Counted from the stretch's first letter, positions 44,875-56,127 are shown. The stretch is DNA of 64,000 nucleotides from Parietaria judaica (GCA_954871525.1 OX940868.1:20889056-20953055), one strand, 5' to 3'. A program made the numbers and translations. Notes: generated from the letters alone by a model not told the origin.

Positions 44875-46379
44875 GTCCTTGTTCCGAAGCCGAAGAACTG
44901 CAAGGTTGTCGGCTGTCGGTGGCTATACAAGGTGAAGCCAAGTGCACCAGGAGGCGAGCCGGCGAGGTTCAAAGCCAGGTTGGTGGCGAAGGGATTCACA
45001 CAGCGAGAAGGTATAGACTTCAATGAAGTCTTCTCGCCAGTGGTAAAGCATACATCGATAAGGGTACTACTTTCGATGGTTGCGAAGTTCAACTGGAGCT
45101 TGAACAGATGGATGTGAAGACAGCCTTCCTACATGGAGAACTCGAGGAGAAAATCCTCATGCAACAACCCGAGGGGTTCGTGCAGAAGGGAAAAGAGGAT
45201 TGGGTTTGCTCTCTTAAGAAGTCCTTGTACGGACTTAAGCAATCTCCTCGACAATGGTATAAGAGGTTTGACACATTCATGCAGAAGAATTCCTATCGGA
45301 GGAGCAGACACGACAACTGTGTCTACTTCAGAACGACGAGCAGCGGTGTGAGTATTTACTTAATCCTATATGTTGACGATATGCTCATCATTTCCAGCAG
45401 TACTGGAGAAATCAGGAAGCTTAAGGACTCATTGAAGTCAGAGTTCGAGATGAAGGACTTGGGGCCAGCGAGAAGAATTCTCGGGATGGACATCCGAAGA
45501 GACCGCGCGAGAGGCTACCTCAGCGTCTCGCAAACGGACTACTTCAGGAAGGTCGTCGAGAAGTTCCAAATGGAGAAGGCCAAGCCTTCGAAACAGCCCC
45601 TCGCACCTCACTTCAAACTCTGTAATGAGTTAAGCCCGACGACAGAGGCTGAGGAGAAGAGGATGAGACTTGTGCCATACACAAGTGCCGTCGGAAGCCT
45701 CATGTACGGGATGATCTGCACGAGACCAGATTTGGCCTATGCAGTAAGCTTGGTAAGCCGGTACATGGCTAACCCAGGGCAAGAGCATTGGAATGCCGTC
45801 AAGTGGATCCTCCGATACTTGGCGGGCAGTTCCGACAAGGGCCTGATTTACTCCAGCGAGGAGACAAAGGAATCAGTGATTCAAGGCTTCGTTGACTCAG
45901 ATTATGCAGGAGACCTCGACAAGCGAAGATCTCTCACCGGATACACCTTCAAGGTGTTCGGGAATCTAGTCAGCTAGAAGGCATCGCTTCCGCACATCGT
46001 GGCCTTATCGACCACAGAGGCTGAATACGTGGCGATCACTGAGGCTGCTAAGGAAGGGCTCTGGCTGAAAGGGCTTCTCACAGAGCTAGGATTCGAGCAA
46101 AGGTCCTTCGACCTTTACTGCGACAGCCAGTCCGCGATACACTTGTGTAAGAATCAGATGTATCACGAGAGGACCAAGCATATCGACATTAAACTGCACT
46201 TCGTCAAGGACATCGTAGAGTTGAATACGATGAAGGTTCTCAAGATCGGAACCGATGAGAACCCGGCGGACATGATCACTAAGGTGATTCCGGTCGGCAA
46301 GTTCGAACAGAGCTTGGTTCAGCTCGGGGTTGGTGATACCCAACCAGAGCTGGAGGATAAGGGTGGATCGAGCGCCTAA
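44875..46379 (+). pseudogene. Copia reverse transcriptase-RNase H region, broken in three places
   Basis: Reading continues after the stop at 44872 with the conserved start of copia reverse transcriptase (CRWLYKVK, ARLVAKGFTQ, GIDFNEVFSPVVK). Around 45090-45110 the frame changes, and the next block (MDVKTAFLHGELEE) runs from 45108 to 45977. It contains the catalytic LYVDDMLI at about 45367-45390, KDLGPARRILGMDI and the first RNase H aspartate in DSDYAGD. A second TAG at 45975 falls in the RNase H region. The last part (45999-46379) holds [21 protein letters not shown] and [11 protein letters not shown]. Both stops could come from single G-to-A changes in TGG codons. The element cannot supply its own reverse transcriptase without recoding. 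Confidence 0.93.
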
Positions 46380-46420
46380 GCTCGAGGACAGGGGCGAATT
46401 ATCAATAAGCGACGATGACA

Positions 46421-46432
46421 CAAGGTGGAGAT
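46421..46432 (+). promoter_or_regulatory. Polypurine tract of the copia element
   Basis: AAGGTGGAGAT directly precedes the TG start of the 3' LTR at 46433, the usual position for plus-strand priming. Confidence 0.85.
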
Positions 46433-47105
46433 TGTTGATCACCCATCGGTGACACAAGATCATGTGTGTCACAGTCACTTAAAGATAAGGAGCCTATCGG
46501 GTGATGACATTCAGTCACCATCCGGGGACGATAAGGATGAGCCAACGGCTATATAAGCAAAGCTCATACAGCGGTTAGAAGCAACCAGACCATACAGCAA
46601 AGAGAGAGAGAATCAAGAAGAGTGAGTCTTGAGAGACAGAGCTTCTCAGGCGAGTCAGACGGTGGTTACGACGACGAAGGTGACGACGGAGTACGGAGAG
46701 GGAAGGCTCGGGAACGACAGACAGAGGAGCATACTCTGTGGATCTGTCGGAGCTTCTTCGCGGCGTCAAAAGGGGTTCGTTCGCACCGTGGTGCTGATCA
46801 CCGGTGTTCTCTGGGTCTGGTTCATCTCCGATCACCGTGAAGAGCGCTGGAAGACGAAGGTCATCTCGACATCGTATAGCGTACGGTGGAGTCATCGGAG
46901 GGAGCTGTGAAAGGAGCTGTGAGTTTGAATTCAACGGGAAGATCATCTTCTTGAGAAGATCGAGTCTTTTGTAACCGGTTGTGTAATTCAAACGTTATCG
47001 TGATCAATAAAGTGTTAGTCTTTGTCGTCCAATTCAATCGTGTTGTTCCGCATTTGTTCGTGGTAATCGATATTCGTATCGGGTTGCTGGGTGAAATCCC
47101 CAACA
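46433..47105 (+). repeat. 3' LTR of the copia element
   Basis: 673 bp, the same length as the 5' LTR. I read three substitutions between them: GGAACC/GGAGCC, ACAACAAAG/ACAGCAAAG, and CTCCGTGG/CTCTGTGG. Confidence 0.95.
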
Positions 47106-47340
47106 ATTATCATACCATGACAACAAACATTATCAATGACCCTTGCATGTTCATGTGAACCACATTTTTTCATTTTCAATTCATGGCCCTTTCTTCTTTT
47201 TTTTGTGTGCAAACTCTTTCCATATTCCACAATTTCGCCACTTTTTTTTTTCTACCTATTTAACTATAGAAAAAACAATGCATGCTTTCCGTGTCAAAAA
47301 GTGTAGCAATATTCTTTTTTTTTAATTGATCGATCTTGAT
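47106..47340 (+). repeat. Second copy of the duplicated region, right part
   Basis: Continues the host sequence interrupted at 41069, matching 39085-39125 and then 40000-40190. It leads directly into the ALMT repeat array. Confidence 0.75.
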
Positions 47341-47501
47341 TAAAAATGTTTTAATACAAAAAATTATTCTCATAAATATATTAATAGAATTTTCAAAATG
47401 TTTGGTCTCATGCAGGACTATCAAGTCGTTCATTGTGTTCGACATGTGTCCTTAAACAAGCTGTTGTTTATCCATTTGGAAATAGTTGGTAAAACGGCGG
47501 T

Positions 47502-47950
47502 AGGGGCGATCCGCTGAAAGGATGTGTTCTGGTGTGTGAGAGTTCTGCAAGGAAACCACCAACGGAGTGTTGTTCTCACTGAAAGTCCGACTCGCCGTTC
47601 TGCTTCTCTCGTTGCTCATACTGTTCAGAATGTCTTACGAAGTTTTCGGCACCAACATCATTTGGTCCATTCTCACTGTATTCCTCACGTTTGAATACAC
47701 CGTTGGTCGGTATCTTTGGAATGATTTTTCGAGTTGCTAAAGTCGCATACGCATTGAATTGGGTCTTGGTATCAAATCAGTTTGGCAGATGCAAAGTTAA
47801 ATATAGGGTTTAATCGGGCTCTAAGGAGTTTACTCGCTGGAATATTGGCGATTTGTGTGGCACAAGTGGCTCTATGCACTGACCGAGTAACCGAGCCTTT
47901 CATCATCGGCATTAGCATTTTCCTTATCTGTAAAAGATATATACATCTTA
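47502..47950 (+). pseudogene. ALMT (aluminium-activated malate transporter) exons 1-2, first broken copy
   Basis: The exon 1 region matches the second copy but has AGG where the start ATG should be, and lacks one base near 47530, which shifts the frame before FCKE. The later part still encodes LLSLLILFRMSYEVFGTN-like sequence. Exon 2 at about 47791-47935 reads NIGFNRALRSLLAGILAICV and continues to the conserved EPFIIGISIFLI. Intron 1 is retained, so this is a DNA-level duplicate and not a retrocopy. ALMT proteins are anion (malate) channels of plasma or vacuolar membranes. Confidence 0.8.
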
Positions 47951-48114
47951 TTATAAATGTTTTGATACAAAAAAATTATTCTCATAAATATATTAATATA
48001 ATTTTCAAAATGTTTGGTCTCATTCAGGGACTATAAAGTCGTTTATTATGTTGGACATGTGTCCTTAAATAAGCTATTTTTCATCCATTTGGAAATAGTT
48101 GGTATAACAGCGGT

Positions 48115-48690
48115 ATGGGCGATCTGGTGAAAGGATGGGTTGTGGGTGTGTGGGAGTTCTGCAAGGAAACCAGCAGCGGAGTGATGGTCTCACTGAAAGT
48201 CCAACTCGCCGCTCTGCTCGTCTCGTTGCTCATACTGTTAAGAATGTCTTACGAAGTTTTCGGCACCAACATCATTTGGTCCATTCTCACTTTATTCCTC
48301 ATGTTTGAATACGCCGTTGGTCGGTATCTTTGGAATGATTTTCAAGTTGCTAAAGTCTCATACGCATTGAATTGGGTCTTGATATCAAATCAGTTTTGCA
48401 GGTGCAAAGTTAAATACAGGGTTTAATTGGGCTCTAAGGAGTTTACTCGCTGGAATATTGGCGATTTGTGTGGCGCAAGTGGCTCTATGCACTGACCGAG
48501 TAACCGAGCCTTTCATCATCGGCATTAGAATTTTCCTTATTTGTAAAAGATACATACATCTTATTATAAATGTTTTAATACAAAAAATTATTCTCATAAA
48601 TATATTAATATAATTTTCAAAATGTTTGATCTCATGCAGGGACTATAAAGTCGTTCATTATGTTGGACATGTGTCCTTAAACAAGCTGTT
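48115..48690 (+). pseudogene. ALMT exons 1-3, second copy, 5' part intact
   Basis: Exon 1 (48115-48319) starts MGDLVKGWVVGVWEFCKE and holds the first membrane helix and FGTNIIWSILT, a hallmark of plant ALMT channels. The donor G|GTCGGT at 48319 and acceptor TTTTGCAG at 48401 define intron 1 (82 bp). Exon 2 (48402-48542) encodes AKLNTGFNWALRSLLAGI through FIIGIRIFLI. After T|GTAAAAG an intron leads to a CATGCAG acceptor and a short exon 3 (about 48640-48680) that soon meets a stop. Compared with full-length ALMTs of 400-600 residues, only the first ~130 are present. The splice assignment is inferred from the family's exon pattern. Confidence 0.78.
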
Positions 48691-48719
48691 TTTTATCCAT
48701 TTCTAAAAGATTATTACAA

Positions 48720-50665
48720 GTCGTTGAATAAAAGATGGTGCTTCGTATGTTAATCTTATTGTAGTTTCTGGTAAAGTAAAATAGAATATTTATTCCTTAG
48801 TTCATAAATGATGCAATTATGTTATTATTATCACAACAAAGTCAATGTGAAGAAGAATTAATTATCATAATAAATGAACTTAAAATGTCCGTGACCTGAT
48901 TAACTGGGTGGGAGCTCATTAATCATATAAGGTCATTAATGTGACTAAGTGATAATCATATTCTGGATTTTGGGTGTGTCACACTCACTAGAACTGCATT
49001 AAGTATGAAGTGTCTTAATACTAGAGTGGACCTGACTTAAACTCCGAAATTTATCATATAACACCGTCACTGATAACTTAGAGTTGATTCACTAGTATGA
49101 TGATCAAATAGATATTCGATCTAGTCCTGAGTGATCTTGAGTAAGAGCTGTTGGCCTGATTGTTCTTTGATTTGACCGTTAAAGAGCACAATATATTACC
49201 GTTGTTCCTAACACTATGAAATTAGAGAATTTCTAAGTTTATGATCGTTTCGGTAAACTATGAAATTAAATCACATGTCACGAATTTAAATAATGGTGTA
49301 TCACCATGACATTTGAATGTGTGATATTGACATTAGTTATATTATATTAATAATTAATCGATTTATATTAATAAATAAAAAATATATATTTATATATGTT
49401 TAATATGTGTAAATTCGAATTAGGCCTCATGGATATGAAACCCTAGTGAATTCGAATAATGAGATTTCGTCTTTCCATATATACGGCATAAGTACCAAAT
49501 GTTTTGGTATTTGAGCAAAACCCTAAAATCAATTTAATCCATTGGATCGGTTAAGTTTTAATGTCAACCGGTTGATTAGGATAATTGATTTTAACCCTAA
49601 ATTTAATTCAAAATTAATATCTTGGTGACCAAGCTTAGGTATTTTGAATTCGGTTAATTAATTATATCCATTGGATCGGTTTTAAGATTTAATATTTACC
49701 GTCGGTTTAGAAATTAATTAATTAATTATATATATATTATATATAATTTTCGAATTATGGATAAAGGAGAATTCAAATTAGGGTTTTGATGAAACCCTAG
49801 GGCATTTGATTTTATCCTTAATTGATTTGATCCATTAGATCGGTTTAAGATTTATCTCAACCGTGGGATCTAGATAATTAGAATTAGAATTTTATTATAT
49901 ATATATATTTCGAATAAATGAAGATAAGATGATAAGATTAAATTATTTGATCTTATCATGTATTTCTTATTTAATTACATCCTTGATTAATTATATCAAT
50001 TGGATCTAGATAGGATTAAATATGGACCATTGGATTGAGATAATTAATTATATTTAATTAATAGAAGTTGAAATTAGGGAGAAAAAATCTCCAATTCGGT
50101 TACAGTCTGAGCCTATACCCCAGAGAAAAATCGAACTCTCCCTCTCCTCAAGGGTTTGCGAATTTTTCCTCTGACCTCTCTCTGGTTCGGCTTGAGAGAA
50201 AAAGTCTCTGGAAGCTTAAAAAGAACCATCAGTTAAAGTTTGTGACGGAGTCCCGCCGGCGAAGCCCACTCTTCGGTACGAGGAGTCTAGGAGAATATCC
50301 CGGAAGATCATGGGTGTTTCCCTCAGCACCGGCGGAGCCCGGCTAAGTTCAGAACGCGCAACCGGAAGTTGTCAACAGAGGTACGGCCTTATGCACTGGG
50401 TTAATAAATGCGACCATTTACTGCTTTCTAGTTATTTTCTATAGACTAGATTATTATTAATGATTTATGAATATTAAATTGCATAATATTTATCAGATCT
50501 TGAGATACGGTTATTATCCGATATCCGGACATCAAGTTTTTCCGCTTTAAAATAATTTTTTAAATGTTACCCGGAAAGTTTGGAGGCTCATTTTGAGATA
50601 ATTTACACAAGATCCGAGACGTGATTTCCAACGCATTAAACTTTGGCTATTGGCGATACCAAACA
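48720..50665. other. Region separating ALMT exons; possible solo LTR or decayed retroelement
   Basis: AT-rich from 48720 to 50060, with a pattern of short motifs such as TTGGATCGGTT(A/T)A repeated near 49540, 49670 and 49830. A GC-richer block at 50060-50400 has a 92-codon frame starting at 50068 that I do not recognise. The layout (long AT-rich part, GC-rich transcribed-looking block, then ATTTACTGCTTTC...) resembles a long LTR, but I could not find TG...CA ends with a target duplication. Confidence 0.35.
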
Positions 50666-50669
50666 AGTA

Positions 50670-50795
50670 TGGATTTAGGGTTATACTCTTCACACTACAT
50701 GATCACAGTCTCCGACTACCGCATGAGGAATCTTATAAGGACCGCCATGGACCGCCTCTACTCCATTGTCATCGGTGGATCGAGTTGTGACGGTG
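50670..50795 (+). pseudogene. Isolated ALMT exon (about exon 4)
   Basis: Reads VSDYRMRNLIRTAMDRLYSI followed by VIGG, matching the conserved ALMT segment that follows the fourth or fifth helix (SGYRMGNPIRTA-type). After IGG the sequence loses similarity (SSCDGARCPM). It lies in the same orientation as the exon 1-3 array 2 kb upstream, so it is probably the remaining 3' part of the same gene, separated by the insertion between them. Confidence 0.65.
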
Positions 50796-51240
50796 CTCGT
50801 TGCCCAATGCTTACTTTTTTTTATTAATAAAATTATACCTTCTTTTTCATCTGATTTAATACAGAATTTAAATGGACAAATAAGTCTTGAGCATTGTCAC
50901 TGTCATTTTCGCGGGAGAGAGAGTTTTGTTAAAAATAAATTCAAAATTATATGAAATCAATTGAAAATAAACACATTTGTGATGAGAAACAAACGATTTA
51001 AAAAAAAAAAAAATTAACCGTGAAAAAATGATCATAAAACTCAAAATATCAATCCTAGGCAACAATATTTGTTTTCTCTGGATAAATGCTAAAACTTCTA
51101 TTTTAATATTGTAGGTATTATATATTATATAATTGGAAAAATGTCGGATTAAGGTTTCTAATAGATAAGCCATTTTCAATTAAAATTGCTGACTATATAA
51201 TGAAGATAATTTAACCTTAAAAGATCAGTCCTGTGGTGGC

Positions 51241-51345
51241 TAGAGCTGCAACTCGCGGTGTCACGACGAGTCGCGATTTAGTCGCCAAAAATCGTCACCG
51301 TAGAAGTCGCGACGAGTCGCGGTGGGGGGAGGTCGCGATGGCTAC

Positions 51346-51393
<48 letters not shown>

Positions 51394-51506
51394 CGATTAT
51401 GCACCGAATCGCGACTGGTCGCGATTTTTGACGTCGAATCGCGAATGACCGCGAACCGCCGGAACCCGCCGCGACCGGCAAGAACTGGTCGTGAGTTTCA
51501 GCTCTA
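51241..51506. mobile_element. 266-bp hAT-type MITE with an internal GA microsatellite
   Basis: Ends TAGAGCTGCA and TTTCAGCTCTA; a perfect 8-bp duplication GTGGTGGC at 51233-51240 and 51507-51514. It has the same TAGAGCTG ends and GTCGCGAC-type subterminal motifs as the 1595-bp element at 22497, so it is a short relative. A (GA)n tract of about 40 bp sits in the middle (51350-51390). Confidence 0.88.
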
Positions 51507-51514
51507 GTGGTGGC

Positions 51515-51600
51515 TAGGATAGCCTAGTAATAATTTCCCACTACCTCTAAAGAGAAGATTGTGAGTTCAATTTACGTGCAGCAAAGCTACCTTAAAAAAA
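51515..51600 (+). mobile_element. SINE-like remnant split by the hAT MITE
   Basis: After the hAT element, GGATAGCCTAGTAATAATTTCC (A-box-like), GATTGTGAGTTCAATTTACG (B-box-like) and a terminal A-run follow tRNA-SINE order. The CTGTGGTGGC just before the hAT insertion appears to be its 5' end, so the MITE inserted into the SINE. Confidence 0.45.
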
Positions 51601-51725
51601 ATTCAGCTCTGGCTTGTTATCGAGCACTATTAACTTAACTACATGTGTCCACATAGTTATATAAAATATAAACTATAAAGATATTAATTATCGAGGAATA
51701 AATTAAAAAAAGATAAATTAAAAAA

Positions 51726-52263
51726 GGGTTAATCAGCAAAAATACTAATACTTTCAAATAACGGATCAATAAGTTCTATTTTTTTTTACCCGGACAAAGT
51801 TCCAATTCTTTAGTTTTGTGTCCCTATAGGTATACCTCCGTAAAAAAATTTGTCCTGCAACGTTACTCACGCCACGTCAAAGTTTTGGTTTTGTATTCCC
51901 ATGCTTTTTTACCCGAATAAAGTTCTAATTCTCTTGTTTTGTCTCCTCATATCACTTTCGTGAATATTCCAAACCATGGATTATGCCGTTTTTCGGCGTT
52001 GAATTAAAAAGTATTTTTTTCTCCCTTTTAAGTACATATCCACGTTTATCTTTGATTGTCCAACTTTCCGATGGCTAATTTACTCCGGAAATGTGGATAA
52101 AATTTTGTAACGGTGGCATGATTAATACTGGAGGACGATTTTTTTTATGGAGGTACCAATAGGGACACAAAACTAAAGAATTAGAACTTTGTCCGGGCAA
52201 TAAAAAGAATTGGAATTTCTTGGTCCATTTTTTAAAAATATTGATACTTTTGCCGGGATTAAC
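51726..52263. mobile_element. Mutator-like MITE, about 538 bp
   Basis: The left GGGTTAATCAGCAAAAATAC and right TACTTTTGCCGGGATTAAC pair. Inner blocks pair too: GACAAAGTTCCAATTCTTTA with TAAAGAATTAGAACTTTGTC, and TTTGTGTCCCTAT with ATAGGGACACAAA. Arms are about 110 bp. A-runs on both flanks make the target duplication unreadable. Confidence 0.72.
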
Positions 52264-52304
52264 AAAAAAAATGATGGTGAAGGCCGCTATAGCTTAGATC
52301 TAGC

Positions 52305-52433
52305 CAAGGTATTAAATTTCTCGAATATCCATCGGAATATCCATCGATTTACCTATGAGATACCAATCGACAAGCGATATATCCGTAAAATGAAAAGTGC
52401 GAAATGACATCGACAAGCGGTATTTAAAACCTT
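52305..52433. mobile_element. MITE-like element, CAAGG...CCTT family, short copy
   Basis: Starts CAAGGTATTAAATTTC and ends GCGGTATTTAAAACCTT. It shares AAGCGATATATCCGTAAAA and GACATCGACAAGCGG with the copies at 12978 and 57248. CTAGC occurs just outside both ends. Confidence 0.55.
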
Positions 52434-52439
52434 CTAGCT

Positions 52440-53087
52440 AGTCATATTTAAAGTTTGTGATCAAATTAATAAATACATATTATTTAATGACTTCTTCTAC
52501 ATTTATGTGCTTGATTTTGCAATCTATTTATTATTGACTTAAGGAGCAGATTTTCGTCCACATGCATACATAGAATTTGGAATTGTATGACTTGACGACG
52601 AAATTAGTTAAAACGAATTTAAAATGCAAAAATAGAGTTCAAACTATTTTGTTCCTATTTATTTGCGTTGTTTAATTTCTACGTATAAAAGAGTTGCTCA
52701 TATTAAAAATTAAGATGGTCAAATTGACTCAATTATTATTTCATACAATTCATCATATTAAGAAGTATGAAATAAGCCAATATGATGAGGGAATCAAGAA
52801 AGAAAATAAAATGGTTTCCAACAACATTTTATAACTTCATGATAAATAAGCAGGTCACGTCTATTAGATTACTATGTCGAATTATATTTAAATTGGAAAC
52901 ATCGCTTTGGTATGAATCAATTTGAGAAAGTATTATCATGAAGGAAGATTAATTATTGGTGCGTGAACAGTCAAGGTACAAAAATAAATCTTAGAATTTG
53001 TGATCTAAATCGATTTCAAATCCCGCTCTATTGTGAAGTTCTAGCGTGGAAAGAAAATACCATATCGATTGTTACGGATTCGATAGT
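52440..53087. other. AT-rich spacer, no gene seen
   Basis: No open frame, tandem array or element ends recognised. Confidence 0.5.
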
Positions 53088-54840
53088 GGCTGCGTTTGGT
53101 TGGGCTTAAATTGCCCAGTTTTGTTTTTATTAAAAACTTGGGTAAATTGCAGCTAATGTACTTAATGTTTGAATTTCTACAGATTATGTACGCAATGTTT
53201 GATTTCGGCGGCTAATGTACCTAATGTTTGATCCGTTAGATATTTTTGGGTATTCTGTCAGTTGACCGTTAGAGAGTTATCCTCCTCTATATGTACAGTT
53301 TTCATATTTTTGACATAACTCACTCATTTTTTGTCCAAATTTTATGCAAAATCTATGGTTGGAAAGATAACAGATAGGTCTACAACTTTTGTGTTTTAAG
53401 TTTTGTAATATCATTTTTATAAAAATACGAAATTTCAAGTACAACGTAAAACTGGACATTAGTTTAATGAAAAATATTTTTTTCGAGCAAGACTTAATGA
53501 CTTTTTATGATGAAACGTAGAAAAAAGTTGTAGATAAATGTTTTATCTTTCCAACGTGTGTTTATTTATAAATTTTGGATAAAAAAAACGAGTGAGTTAT
53601 TCCAAAAATATGAAATATTATCTCACATCATATCTTTCATATTTTTGGCATAACTCACTCATTTTTTGTCAAACGTTTATAAATAAACACCCGTTGGAAT
53701 GATAAAACATTTATCTACAACTTTTTGGTTTTAACTTTCATCATAAAAATTAATTAAGTATATTAAAATTTGTTCGAAACAAATATTTTGCATTAAACTA
53801 ATGTCCAGTTTTACGTTGTACTTGAAATTTCGTATTTTTTTTAAAACTGATTTTACAAAACTTAAAACACCAAAGTTGTAGATCTATCTCTTATCTTTTC
53901 AACCATAGGTCGTTCATAAAAATTGGACAAAAAATGAGTGAGTTATGTCAAAAATACGAAAAGTGTACATATAAAGGAGGATAACTCTCTAACGGTCAAC
54001 TGACGGAAAACCCAAAAATATCTAACGGATTAAACATTAGGTACATTAGCCGCCGAAAGTAAACATTAGGTACATAATCCGCAGAAAATCAAACATTGAG
54101 TACATTAGCCGCAGTTTACCCTAAAAACTTAACTGTCAATTAGGTGTTTGGCAATTCTGTTATTATCAAAAACTCTATAATCGATTTTGCAATTTGTACG
54201 TGAGAAGAGAAAGCTAGAAATCCTAGCTTTCAGGGAAAAGGATTTTGATTTATATACACAATTTACTATTTTACCCATGTTATCTTCTAAAATCTCTCCA
54301 ACAAATATAATACCTAATTACGTTCAAAATCAAGAAATAATCAAAATAACATATCTGATTTATACACTAACAAACAATGAATTTATTTATTCTTTCTTAA
54401 TTTAAAAATAGCTAAATATAATAAAATAATATCTTATTTTGATTTGATCAAAGCGTCAGGTCGCATAGGAATTTAGTTTAATTTCATACTGCAGTACACT
54501 TGTACATATATTTTGAGTCAAAGCTTTACGTATAAATATTTATGAATGAAATTAGATTTGGCAATAAATAAAAAACTTTAATTACGTACACATTTCTAAG
54601 AGCATGTCTATTTATAAGTATATAAATTATTATTATTTAATATTTAAGAATATGTCTATTTTAGTCATTTTACATAAATTTAGAGAATTTTATCAAACAC
54701 TAAAACAACTTTTGTTACCAACAACAACTGTTTTTTAAACAGTTTACCAAACGCCTGTTAATTTTTTTATAAAACAGTTTTTTCTTCAAACAGAAACTAA
54801 AAACAATTATTTTTTAAATTAAGCTATGCCAAACGGGCCC
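53088..54840. mobile_element. Older inverted-repeat element split by a foldback insertion
   Basis: The left GGCTGCGTTTGGTTGGGCTTAA and right TTAAGCTATGCCAAACGGGCCC are imperfect inverted copies about 22 bp long. Without the inner element (53140-54130) its length would be about 760 bp. GGGC(C)CGTTTGG-type ends are common in plant MITE-like elements. No duplication was found at the borders. Confidence 0.45.
53140..54121. mobile_element. Foldback Mutator-like element, 982 bp, 9-bp target duplication
   Basis: The ends GGGTAAATTGCAGCTAATG and CATTAGCCGCAGTTTACCC lie inside a perfect 9-bp duplication TAAAAACTT (53131-53139, 54122-54130). The two halves are inverted copies over almost the whole length, about 480 bp per arm, meeting near 53630. 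Examples of paired blocks: TATTTTTGACATAACTCACT with AGTGAGTTATGTCAAAAATA, and GTACAACGTAAAACTGGACA with TGTCCAGTTTTACGTTGTAC. No protein frame. A 9-bp duplication with long arms is the Mutator pattern. Confidence 0.9.
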
Positions 54841-56070
54841 ATTGTGAAGGGATTGAAACCCGGTCATAATCAATATAGTTATGAGTTTATTTTTATATTT
54901 CAAATTAATGCTTTTTTATTTTTAATTATATGATCATAGTAATTCGCATTCGTTTTTTATTATTATTATATTCCTTCAATTATAGGAGAATTGACTCACA
55001 TGATCGTTGATTCTCTTTATATTAGTTGATTTTTTTTGTCAAGTTCTTTTTATTTTATTAATTGTAACAATAAATTTGTATTTAATTTTAAAAATTTAAT
55101 TAACTTCTATATATATACATATATTCGTGAGACATCTTTTAATTGAAAATGCTATGTCACGAAAGACCGTCTTAAAGTTTTTCAATTTCTTCACACGGTC
55201 CTTGTCGGAAAGCCTTTTTTGGGAAACGTGGTCGGTGGTAGGTCCTTTCTTAGGATAAACCTCGACGGACCGGTCTCCTCCGGGGACCCACCTGGAAAAA
55301 CTTCTCAAGTTCTGCTCGGTGCTTTTTACTTTTTAGTAAATTGACAAAACGTGACATTTAGATATATACGGTAAATTGGAGAGTTCGATATATCAAAACG
55401 GTCATGAAGATATTTGTACACTAGTGAGAGTTGCATCGCTCACCACAACACATCAACATCATAAATTTGTAATAGTTATCCAATTCGACGACTAAAATAC
55501 CATAAGTTCACACTCAAATATCTATATCACAAAACCCATAACCCACCGACAGTACTCAAGTGGCTCTTAAATTTTGTGCCAAATTCATCACCATCCCATT
55601 GAAATGTGTGGTTTTATGTTATCAATAAATAAATAAATAAACTTAAGAGAAAAATATCCACTAAGGAAAATCTCTCTATCATAGGTCACCTAGTCATAAA
55701 TAAAATAACAACATGATTAATCAAATAAATAAGGTGTTTAACATATAATCAACTTCGTTTTATGCACCACTATAAAAGAAAAAGCAACTTAAAAAGTATT
55801 ACCACCCATTTAAAGTTTGTGATTTAATTAATAAATAAGATATGAAAAAAGCCTTTAAATAAGGAAAAATTCTCTTTCACTATATGTCACACTCATAATA
55901 AATAAATAAAAAAAATTAGGAAATTCACTTCTGCATTAAAGTACATTATTGCACAAAATTACATGCATATCACCACATATACCAAAACCAATATTCCTAA
56001 AGTTTCTACAGAACAAAACTTCTTGAAAAGCTTACATATTTGATATCCCAAGTTCAAGTGTGTGTGTAAC

Positions 56071-56127
<57 letters not shown>

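Larger units (their letters stand above)
41075..47105 (+). mobile_element. Complete Ty1/copia LTR retrotransposon, 6031 bp, recent but defective
   Basis: It has two 673-bp LTRs (TGTTGATC...CCCAACA), a perfect 5-bp target duplication ATTAT at 41070-41074 and 47106-47110, a primer-binding site after the left LTR and a purine tract before the right one. Domain order is gag, protease, integrase, reverse transcriptase, RNase H, which is the copia order. I count three differences between the LTRs, so insertion is recent. The coding region has a stop at 44872, a frame change around 45090-45110 and a stop at 45975. It is inserted in the second copy of a host duplication. Confidence 0.97.
47340..48710 (+). 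repeat. Tandem array of ALMT gene segments, period about 612 bp
   Basis: The block CATAAATATATTAATA...TTTCAAAATGTTTG(G/A)TCTCAT(G/T)CAGG recurs at about 47371, 47983 and 48595. Each full unit holds an ALMT exon 3-like piece, then exons 1 and 2 of the next copy. There are two full units and a third truncated near 48700. The order suggests tandem duplication of a 5' gene segment by unequal crossing over. Confidence 0.8.

Noticed and set aside
55096..55308. 70-codon minus-strand frame in a GC-richer patch
   Set aside because: No motif, promoter or neighbour support; reported in the spacer entry only.
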